From Perkinsus marinus ATCC 50983 (Eukaryota > Perkinsozoa > Perkinsida > Perkinsidae), in contig NW_003211409.1 in NCBI RefSeq assembly GCF_000006405.1, forward strand, positions 296,867 to 360,866: a stretch of 64,000 nt of DNA, written 5' to 3'. The position numbers and the translations under genes were made by a program. Shown here piece by piece: positions 55,627-64,000 of the stretch. Numbering within the stretch: the stretch's first letter is position 1; each line of letters opens with the position of its first letter. Under the pieces are notes generated by a model. It was not told the origin of the DNA. It saw only the letters and a program-made list of their open reading frames with translations, and did no database searches.

Positions 55627-56051
55627 TCGTTTTATATGGATTTGTGGTAGGTTGAATTTATGGTATAAATTCTACTAGTTGTTCTGGAGGTCAAGGGTTA
55701 CTCTAATATTCAGGGACGTAGCGAAATATTATAGGCATTCCCGACATTGGCAGGTGTTATTAGAGAGAACTGGACGGAGAACATGGTGTGTACTACTTGC
55801 ATGAGCTTTCCTTAGCTGAATAGATGTTGTTGTTGCGTCTGGGAAAGTGCGAGGATGTGTGTTGGGATATATGCTTGCTTGCTTCACTTGAGGAAAGGAG
55901 TTTCCCTGGTAGATTATGAAAATACACGTAGAGAAATCACAAAGGAATTGTATGAAATTTCATAAGAATTTTTATAGGCGTCGACTTTTGCAGGCACACT
56001 TGGAGTATGCGTGTCTGATCCGCTTTTCTCAGTAGTTTGACTCAACTTGCT
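55627..56051. other. intergenic
   Basis: Weak, eroded family B traces around 55860-55990 (TTGGGATATATGCTTGC). Contains the promoter of the PS synthase gene. Confidence 0.4.
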
Positions 56052-58569
56052 ATGAAGTCATCATCGTCAACGTCAAAGCCACTTCACGGCCGAGGAGCAC
56101 CTCCGATGGGCCCCATGAAGATGGTGGAAGAGGAGTCGCAGTGCCGTCCGCGAGTCGGAAGTATAGGCTCGCCCACTAATGCTAGTCGGAAAGATAGGAT
56201 ATATAATCAAGAGTAAAAAGGCGGAGCGAAGCTATGGTTTCCGATAAGGTGTGTACTGTGCCAGGTACGAAGACGCTATTGCTAACTTGGAGCATCGACC
56301 TGTACCTGATATTACAGTCCCTTGGTAGCTTGGCCAGTTTCTTAGGATAATAGCAAACGGTTTCTTGTAAGGTTCTACGAATCACATAGTCTGTTCGTAT
56401 TGGGCGCAGCAATGGTGATGATATATTACTACACGATAAAGCACGGCGGAGATGCTGAGACAAACGGTAAAGTCACTATCAAGACAATTTTGTTGGATTC
56501 CTATGCTTGTTAGACCTATCACAAAACCTAGTTCGTGGCCTTCCCTATGTAGTAGCGTTGTATTTGGTGGTCGGGCTGTTCGCATTCCCCAGTGGTCCAT
56601 TTGTCCGACCCCATCCTGCAGTGTGGAAAATCGTCTTTGGTAATACAAAATCGCAGAAAGTTTATGCTGATACGGTACTGTCCTGGCGCAGGTCTCAACT
56701 TCCTGTACTTGCTAGCAGTAGTGTGGGCGCTATTCCTAACTCCTGAGCAACTCAGAAATCTACTGCATGGCTTAGATCCCTCAATGGGAGAGTAAGCATT
56801 CGGTCAGTTTTGGAGGAATATATGTTTGCTTCCTTCAGCTGACCTTGGGAGTTTCATAAATTATAATCATATATAGAAGTCACTGAGAACTTCGCGAAAT
56901 TCCATCAAAATCTCCATATTGTCACCAACGCATGTAGTTGATCATGTGTGTATTTTCCCACAGTGCTCTCGTCCCGTGTTGGAATATATCTTGGCTTTCC
57001 TCAGCTGATCTCAGAAGTTCCGTCGGTCATCATGGGAGCTTATAAGCGAATTCGGGTAGAAGTACTCAGAAACTAACAAGAATTTCCCAAAATTTCCATT
57101 CTGTCACCGACACATGTAGTGGACCATGTGCATTTTTTCCTATCACAGGTGGCACCCTTTGCCCTTCTATGCGGAGGACTGCGATTTGACTTGGGGTAAT
57201 GTTATGTCGAAGATGGATATGTAAGGAATAGTGTACAGTAGTTGTCGTTACTGCATCGCTCCGCCGGTTTTCAGATTCGTATTTGGTCACTTTTTCGGAT
57301 GGATCGCCAAGGGCTTGCTCTTCCGCAACAGAATGTTCTGTTGGTTCTTTTCCATCGGCTGGGAATTCGTGGAGAAATCTTTGGGTAAGGAAACGCTCGT
57401 CGCACTTTCTCGTAAGAATTTGTTCGTGCTCGCCTTGTGGAATCTCCAGCATGGTATTGGTCAAACTGAGTATATGTATATCAGTGAAAGTTGATGCACA
57501 TAAAACTTCGCGTAACGAGAATGTTCACAGGCAATTTATTAAGTGAGTGCGATGAATAATTTAGTGTTATTGTTGCTTGTTTTCGATGTACGTCAATTTT
57601 GATGATACGCATTTTTTCATTGTTTAGTATTTGCTGTTCCCAACTTCGCGGAGTGTTGGTGGGATTCATGGATCATGGACGTTCTCCTATGCAACGGTAT
57701 CGGTATTGAGATCGGGTTGTATCTTTGCAAGTAGGGCAGGTCGCTGGTTCGATCCCTGGTAGGCGCATTTTTCCCCAGTTACCTTGAGTTTAAGGAGTAC
57801 CATTGGTCTAGCATTTTCGATGCTCCAACATTGAGTGCGAAGGTACTGTCAGAGTTGATGGAGAAAAGCTACTGTACTTGTCAATTTCAGCTGAAGCGTT
57901 CCGTGATGCAGTTTACACCCGAGTCGTGGATGCACGTTGAGTGGGAAGACATGCTCACTGTGAAGAGGTATTTTATGCAACTTTCACAGCTTCTATTATT
58001 CTCGACGAGCATTTCCTTGCAAGATACTTTGGCATGCAACTGATGATGCTCGTTTGCATGCTGGTCGACCTAAATCTGTTTATGTTGAAACTCAACTTGT
58101 ACATTCCCACTGAGCACCCGTTCGTGCTGGTAATATGCACTACACCGTTTCCTCTGTCGTAGTGATAGTGGTCATTTTTATAGGGTCGCCTTGGGCTCAT
58201 GATACTAGCAGCTATTCCCACTGTGCGCCAATACTATATGTACATGTTGGACCCCAAAGTCACAAGGCTCGGCACGCAGTGTCTGGTATGCACTCACGTA
58301 TTATTGAATTTAAAGGCTCCGTTCTGCAGGTCTTTTGCTTGACAATCGTGAGTGAGGATGTTCTCATCTTCAAGACGCTTCCTGAGCTTCCACCTATCCC
58401 TAAGGAGAATATGGTGAGTAGTTGTTGATTGAGTTTACTACATTCCCTGCTTTGTCGTTTTCAGGTTGGCTGGTGCCTCTTCATAGTGCTGTACATCCTA
58501 TTCAGCGTCTCGATGCTCTTGAGGCGTGGTAGACCCAGTCAAGTGAACGCAAATAAGAAGTCACAATAA
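56052..58569 (+). CDS. phosphatidylserine synthase (base-exchange type)
   Basis: Thirteen exons, all joining in phase: 56052-56212, 56390-56466, 56532-56639, 56692-56791, 57149-57220, 57275-57384, 57628-57730, 57779-57842, 57891-57959, 58010-58129, 58184-58285, 58330-58413, 58465-58569. The 424-aa product matches the usual PTDSS length. Family motifs: [70 protein letters not shown], the highly conserved [40 protein letters not shown] and [19 protein letters not shown], with many TM helices. Known reaction: exchange of the head group of PC or PE for L-serine in the ER (MAM). One donor choice (at 57959) skips a slightly different open reading through 58009. Intron 4 carries two family B repeats. 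The Ser/Lys/Asn-rich C-terminus ends in NANKKSQ. Confidence 0.93.
56812..56960 (+). repeat. repeat family B copy
   Basis: GGAGGAATATATGTTTGC to CATATTGTCACCAACGCATG. First of two tandem copies in intron 4 of the PS synthase gene. Confidence 0.65.
56977..57145 (+). repeat. repeat family B copy
   Basis: GTTGGAATATATCTTGGC to GGACCATGTGCATTTTTTCC. Its end supplies sequence right up to the acceptor of PS synthase exon 5 (tatcacag at 57141-57148). Confidence 0.68.
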
Positions 58570-60227
58570 GGATAGATTGTTGATAGGAGCTCGGCCGTGG
58601 CTCCACTGATGTTTCTATTGTTTCCCAAATACTGCAAGAGTAGACGATGTGGTTGAAGGATCATGTTTGCGTTTGCAGTAGTGTTGGGGGGAAATGGCTT
58701 AGTTGTTTTGTCTTGCGTTTCTGCTTGTTCATGCTCATGTCTGTTCCCAGCATGTGACCTTCTAACCCTGCTATTGTAACGGGGAGAACAGCGAAAGGAA
58801 GCGGAGACAGGAGCAATGTAGTAACACTCTCTAGGAGGGAAAGGATCGAGCAGATTGTCGTTGGGCTATTGACTTGCGGGAAACAATGATTGTTTTTAAC
58901 GATGCATATGCAGCATCTTCAGGTCAATTTGATATTTTGCGAGAATTTTCAAGAATTTTCCAATTTTTTCATGAAAAAATGTCCTTTTTATCAAATTTTG
59001 CCGTCAGTCTGTAATACATTACCCCAAATTTTAATGAAATTGCTGATCATTGTGAGAATGTATCAGCATCTACTGACGGAACATTTTTCGTGAGGATTTG
59101 TGATGCCCTAAGGTACGTGTCGGTGTCCTCGCTCTACAAGGGGCTTTCTCCGAGCACTGCATTGTCCTCAGCAACCTGAGTACTTGCATGACAATTTCGT
59201 GGCGCGCGGTAAAATTTGCTCGGCTAAGGTTCGCACAGTGCGAATCGCACTGTGGCTGAACTGAACGCCTATGACGGTCTTATTGGGGAATCAACGGTTA
59301 TGAAGATCGTCTTGGATGACGGGTAGGATGATATAATCGATGGAATAATGTAATGGGCAGTATCTTTCTTTGATAGTAGTGAATCATACTCGGGCTTATA
59401 CTCGGGCTTCAAGCTGAGTATATTTTACTCGCTAGAGACGCGTCTTGTAGCTCGACTTGGTTATTGCAAAATTGTAGTATGAGGGAAATTGGCGAATCGG
59501 ATGAGCGGCTGGCTCTTGTCCGGGTCAACCGAGATCGATTCTTGGGTACTGCTTTTTGTTGGCTCCTGCGCGCGTCTCACTAGTTGGTAAGTGGTCGGAT
59601 CACTCATGGATCATGATGTATCAACTTCTCTGCTGATCCGTGACCTACAATCGCGTTCTTAAACTAACAGGGTCATGGGTGCTGTGATCCACTTATCACG
59701 AGAATGCTCTACGATCCTGCATCATGATCTCAATTCTGCTGGTATCCGGTTCATGCCATAGAATCATCATATTGATCTCATTTCGTGATTTTTTCTCAGG
59801 ATCACGCGCTGATCAGGATCCGCATACCGGCCGAGTTGTTCGAGATTGTCAAGATTGATGAGGCCAATTAGACACATATTGCGGTTCTTGTCCAAGTCGG
59901 ATGGCTCGGGGAAACCTCCTCCATCGCCCTCACTAAAATCTCCGTCGGGGGATGGATCTGCGGTTCGCGAACAGCGAGTACTTGTCATTGGAATCCTCTG
60001 TTCTATGTAATTTTGTGAGCTCCACCAACAAGGTTCGGAAGAGTGTGTCTGATGGGATATACCGTATGTGAACTGATCACTGATGAGCGATTGAAACTTC
60101 CGGCAAGGGGACGATTCTCTTACTTTTCTGGCAGCAGGTCTGCCTCAAATATGTAATCTGCCCGGGTTGGTTCAAGATCAGCAAGATTTGGCGTTACGGG
60201 TATTGGCATCATACCATAACATGCCAA
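58570..60227. other. intergenic, nothing recognised
   Basis: 1.6 kb without a convincing exon. A short palindrome (CGCACAGTGCGAATCGCACT) lies around 59230-59255. A minus-strand frame at 59767-59988 is probably chance. Confidence 0.4.
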
Positions 60228-62045
60228 TGGCATGCGGGCTCGCCTCACTCTTGGCAAGAGTCTCTTGCCTCCCTTCTTATATGCCATATTGCACTCGCTG
60301 AGTCTGTCTGTGCTCGTTGGACTGTCTTTCTCCTGGAGTACTCCAGTAGTCGCACTGCTTTCACGAACTCGATTCATTGCCAATTATATTTGCATTAGCG
60401 TCGGAAACATTCTTATAGACACTGACGACTTCAACCTGATAGCGATATGCTTCTGATAAACCTACAGTACATACTGTCTAATGGTATGGACTCTACCTTA
60501 ATACCGGATTCTCTGATACATGAGCTGAGGACAACTCTTACGCACGCTGGCTTGCCATAACACGTGTACAACTCATCGTGCGCACAGCCTTGAGGAGGAA
60601 CTATTGGCTAGTCTTCTATCCTACCAAAGGCAGGTTGTAAGGGAATAACCGTCACATCCAATACATCTATTCGTATAGACAATGCCGCGATGATTACAAC
60701 TCATGTCCTCACCCCAGCAAGCGCTCGCTGCGGCGCATACACATCTAAGGACGTCATGTACGCATGGTCAACAGCGATCCTGAAGGAACAATCAGAGTGT
60801 TAGCAACGCTGTGTTGCACTATCGTTCACACTCCAACGTGATCATTGTACCTGAGTCTGCGATGAGAATCATGATACTTCTGGTATTGATGTGTGGATTT
60901 GCCTCTCTGGTTGACGGCTCGGTTAAGCTGAGGCGCGCGGCAGCTTCACCTGTTTCATATCCATCGGGTTGTACCGGTGCTCACCAGCCGGCCTCTGAAG
61001 GCTTCTGTGCTGTAGGCACTATAGACCAATCAGATGTGTTCAAGCTGAATATGACTGTCTATATCTTCGATATTGACGATCCCACCAAGTCTGTATATTT
61101 CCATATCGAATCGGCCACCAATGGTGGTGAGCCGGCCGGCCTCAATATCACCGGTGGAGGCCGCGCCAAGGTGTATGGAGTGGACATTGGGCCCATTGTC
61201 TTCGCGGGGTCTATAAGCGCTGTTACAGTAGGAGATGGTAGAGGGAAGTACGACCCTTCAACTTCCACATGGACTGCTGGCATCGATGTGCAAACGGAAT
61301 ACGAACGGTATGCTTTCGGGAAACGTACTTTTGATGCGTTTATTTCTAAGGTGGCCACGGCCCGTAATAGCTTGAACGACGGCGTCGGTCTCGGTGCGGT
61401 GCTCGGAGAAAAATGGGGAAACTCCATTTTTGGCTCGAGCATCACCGTGACTCTCAATCTGAATTCCAAGATGAGTGACATGTATACTTGGGATCTCTAT
61501 GTTGAGTATCAATTTAGTATGTGGGCACCGCTCTCGCCACCTATTATATACGGCACCGAGTTGAAAAGGACCTTCAAATTGTCAGTACATTAGCCGCAAC
61601 AACCGCTGGCAGTTACAATGAAGGAGTAAGGGTTCTACATTTGCCGATTTGACTGGTTTGTAGAACTATCTCATAAGCTGTTTTGAAGATGTATTTTTAA
61701 TCTTGTTGTAGAACATCGAAAGTTCATTCATTTTCAAGCTTATCGGACATTATCGAGTTGTAACCCAGTTATGAACTTTAACCGGCAGTTCAAAATCGTG
61801 CTGCAATTCACAGCACTCGTTATCTTCAAGTCCAACTGCATATTCTTCTTGCCTGCAGCCTGTATAAAGCTTGAGGGATACTTTTATGGGTTGCCGGGAT
61901 TAAAATATACACCTTTGACTCCAATTCGGGCTCGGCAATACTGTTTGGGACTTTGGTTAGGCACTAAATCAGACGGACTGTGAACCACTCGAGAGTTTGC
62001 CCGTACCTCACTATCACAGGAACCCGTGGTTGGCTAGTGCGGCTA
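60228..62045. repeat. direct duplication, unit 1
   Basis: Starts at about TGGCATGCGGGCTCGCCT and ends near CAGGAACCCGTGGTTGGCTA. Matches 62206-64000 at an offset of about 1950 bp. The 5' flank and 3' flank of the gene are almost identical between units. Confidence 0.85.
60862..61593 (+). CDS. secreted protein of unknown family, copy 1
   Basis: No intron. I chose ATG 60862 (MRIMILLVLMCGFASLVDG, a clean signal peptide); a 17-codon longer frame starts at 60811 but would hide the signal. The mature protein is about 225 aa with a CTGAH...FC cysteine pair near its start, N-glycosylation sites (NMT, NIT), a Gly-rich stretch (LNITGGGRAKVYGVDIGPIV), the block AVTVGDGRGKYDPSTSTW, and a late LNSKMSDMYTWDLY. 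Predicted mostly beta. The upstream 600 bp is shared with copy 2, so regulation may be shared. No family recognised; a host- or environment-facing secreted protein is inference. Confidence 0.8.
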   Translation: MRIMILLVLMCGFASLVDGSVKLRRAAASPVSYPSGCTGAHQPASEGFCAVGTIDQSDVFKLNMTVYIFDIDDPTKSVYFHIESATNGGEPAGLNITGGGRAKVYGVDIGPIVFAGSISAVTVGDGRGKYDPSTSTWTAGIDVQTEYERYAFGKRTFDAFISKVATARNSLNDGVGLGAVLGEKWGNSIFGSSITVTLNLNSKMSDMYTWDLYVEYQFSMWAPLSPPIIYGTELKRTFKLSVH

Positions 62046-62205
62046 AAGGTGTCAGAAGCGGATGCATGCCCCAACTCCAGGGCTCGAAGTGAGCGAGCAA
62101 CGGCATGACGGATGGTGACGCACCATCTGCCCGAGTTCAGCTGCTCAACATCATCTGAGCCATCGTAAGACACGGAAAAGCACCTACTCTCAAGCTGCCA
62201 ATATT

Positions 62206-64000
62206 GGCATGCGGGCTCGCCTCCCTTCTGATATGCCACATTGCACTCGCTGAGTCTGTCTGTGCCCGTTGGACTGTTTTTCTCCTGGAGTACTCCAGTA
62301 GTCGCACTGCTTTCACGAACTCGATTCATTGCCAATTATATTTGCATTAGCGGCGGAAACATTCTTACAGACACTGACGACTTCAACCTGATAGCGATAT
62401 GCTTCTGAAAAACCTACAGTACACACTGTCTAATGGTATGGACTCTACCTTGATACCGGATTCTCTGATACATGAGCTGAGAACAACTCTTACGCACGCT
62501 GGCTTGCCATAACACGTGTACAACTCATCGTGCGCACAGCCTTGAGGAGGAACTATTGGCTAGTCTTCTATTCTATCAAAGGCAGGTTGTAAGGGAATAA
62601 CCGTCACATCCAATACATCTATTCGTATAGACAATGCCGCAATGATTACAACTCATGTCCTCACCCAGCAAGCGCTCGCTCCGGCGCAAACACATCTAAG
62701 GACGTCATGCACGCATGGTCAACAGCGATCCTGAAGGGACAATCAGAGTGTTAGCAACACTGTGTTGCACTATCGTTCACACTCCAAGGTGATCATTGTA
62801 CCTGAGTCTGCGATGAGAATCATGATACTTCTGGTATTGATGTGTGCATTTGCCTCTCTGATTGACGGCTCGGTTGAGCTGAGGCGCGCGGCAGCTATAC
62901 CTATTTCGTATCCATCGGGTTGTACCGGTGCTCACAAGCCGGCCTCTGAACCCTTCTGTGCTGTAGGCACTATAGACCAATCAGATGTGTTCAAGCTGAA
63001 TATGACCGTCTATATATTCGATATTGACGATCCCACCAAGTCTGTTTATTTCCATATCGAATCGGCCACCACTAGTGGTGGGCCGCTCATTGAGCCGGCC
63101 GGCCTTAATATCACCGGTGGAGGCCGCGCCAAGGTGATGGGACTGGACATTGGGCCCATTGTCTACACTGGGTATATGAGCGCTGTTACTGTAGGAGATG
63201 GTAGAGGGAAGTACGACCCTTCAACTGACACATGGACTGCTGACATCAAAGTCCAAGCGCAAGTCGAACTGTATCAGTTCGGAAAACGTACTTTTTATTT
63301 GTTCATGTCTAACGTGTTCGCGGCCAGTAATGATTTGATTTTCGGCGTCGATCTCGGTGTGGTACTCCAAAAACAATGGGGAAACCCCGTTATGAACATA
63401 ACCATGACCTTCATTTTCAATCTAAATTCCAAGATGGATGACATGTATACCTGGGATCTCTTCGGTCAGTATCAATGGCGTATATGGGGGCCGTTCTCAC
63501 CACCTGATAGATACACCACCGTTTTCATTGATAAAGAGTTTCAAATTCTCAGTACATGAGTCACAACAACCGCAGGCATTTACAATGAAGGAGTAAGTGT
63601 TCTACATTTGCAGATTTGACTGGTTCGTAAAACTATCTCATAAGCTATTTTGAAGAAGTATTTTTAATCTGGTATAACATCGAATGTTCATTCATTTTCA
63701 AGCTTATCGGACACTATCGAGTTGTAACCCAGTTATGAACTTTAACCGGCAGTTCAAAATCGTGCTGCAATTTACAGCACTCGTTATCTTCAAGTCCAAC
63801 TGCATATTCCTCTTGCCTGCAGCCTGCATAAAGCTTGAGGGATACTTTTATGGGTTGCCGGGATTAAAATGTACACCTTGGACTCCAATTCGGGCTCGGC
63901 AATACTGTTTGGGACTTTGGTTAGGCACTAAATCAGACGGACTGTGAACCACTGGAGATTTTTCCCGTACCTCACTATCACAGGAACCCGTGGTTGGCTA
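62206..64000. repeat. direct duplication, unit 2 (runs to the window edge)
   Basis: Second unit. The sequence still matches unit 1 at the last base of the window, so a further copy may follow. Confidence 0.85.
62813..63559 (+). CDS. secreted protein of unknown family, copy 2
   Basis: ATG 62813 gives MRIMILLVLMCAFASLIDG as signal peptide. The first ~110 residues of the two long frames differ at about eight positions, plus a 5-residue insertion (SG and PLI region). The C-terminal half differs at roughly a third or more of sites, while AVTVGDGRGKYDPST, GKRTF, LNSKM.DMYTWDL and the cysteine pair are kept. The 3' end is DKEFQILST instead of KRTFKLSVH. Sits about 1.2 kb downstream of copy 1's stop, same strand. 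Confidence 0.8.
   Translation: MRIMILLVLMCAFASLIDGSVELRRAAAIPISYPSGCTGAHKPASEPFCAVGTIDQSDVFKLNMTVYIFDIDDPTKSVYFHIESATTSGGPLIEPAGLNITGGGRAKVMGLDIGPIVYTGYMSAVTVGDGRGKYDPSTDTWTADIKVQAQVELYQFGKRTFYLFMSNVFAASNDLIFGVDLGVVLQKQWGNPVMNITMTFIFNLNSKMDDMYTWDLFGQYQWRIWGPFSPPDRYTTVFIDKEFQILST

Noticed and set aside
57735-57770. T-arm-like GGTCGCTGGTTCGATCCC as a tRNA gene
   Set aside because: It lies in the 48-nt intron between PS synthase exons 7 and 8; no anticodon or acceptor stem can be formed.
61771-61983. 70-codon frame after the first secreted gene, repeated at 63738-63947
   Set aside because: Both copies are open, but the few nucleotide differences mostly change amino acids and the region is part of the near-identical 3' flank, so it looks noncoding.
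1-64000. CRISPR arrays, rRNA genes, prokaryotic operons or insertion sequences
   Set aside because: None seen: no regularly spaced repeats with unique spacers, no rRNA-like sequence, and gene structure is clearly eukaryotic.

Overview
The window looks like nuclear DNA of a unicellular eukaryote. Genes sit close together on both strands and are cut by many short GT-AG introns, mostly about 39-66 nt. There are no operons, Shine-Dalgarno sites or prokaryotic gene families. The protein families (phosphatidylserine synthase, DHHC palmitoyltransferase, SprT/GCNA protease, Utp12 ribosome-biogenesis protein) and the repeat-filled introns suggest a myzozoan alveolate such as Perkinsus; that assignment is pattern recognition, not a database result. 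Gene models were built by hand from reading frames plus splice phase. In the best ones every exon joins in frame.

Layout. 1-3 kb: the 3' exon of a membrane protein and a ferric reductase/NOX-like oxidoreductase. 3.8-12.2 kb: long minus-strand genes of helical-repeat type, with introns full of small repeats. 12.2-17 kb: a secreted or type I membrane protein with a Thr/Pro/Val-rich stalk, an orphan exon and a DHHC palmitoyltransferase. 17.4-25.2 kb: one large coiled-coil gene. 25.9-32.3 kb: a GCNA-like SprT protease, a small unknown protein, a signal-peptide plus EF-hand plus JmjC protein (interrupted by a 100-N gap) and a SPRY-like protein. 32.9-39.3 kb: a thioredoxin-fold protein without its catalytic cysteines, a poly-Asp Cys-rich protein with a hydrophobic tail, and a short Utp12-domain protein. 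40-47 kb: membrane-protein exons and an alpha/beta hydrolase ending in a ubiquitin-interacting motif. 49-53 kb: two tandem paralogues with PAM2-type motifs, separated by a mariner-like element. 53.7-58.6 kb: a small mitochondrial-type membrane protein, a short unknown gene and a complete 13-exon phosphatidylserine synthase. 60-64 kb: a direct duplication of about 2 kb carrying two secreted-protein genes whose C-terminal halves have diverged far more than the flanks.

The genes do not form a pathway. Shared themes are membrane and secretory functions (NOX-like enzyme, palmitoyltransferase, PS synthase, secreted proteins), RNA and translation links (PAM2 pair, Utp12), and protein quality control (SprT protease, UIM hydrolase). 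Several small repeat families lie mostly in introns and intergenic DNA.
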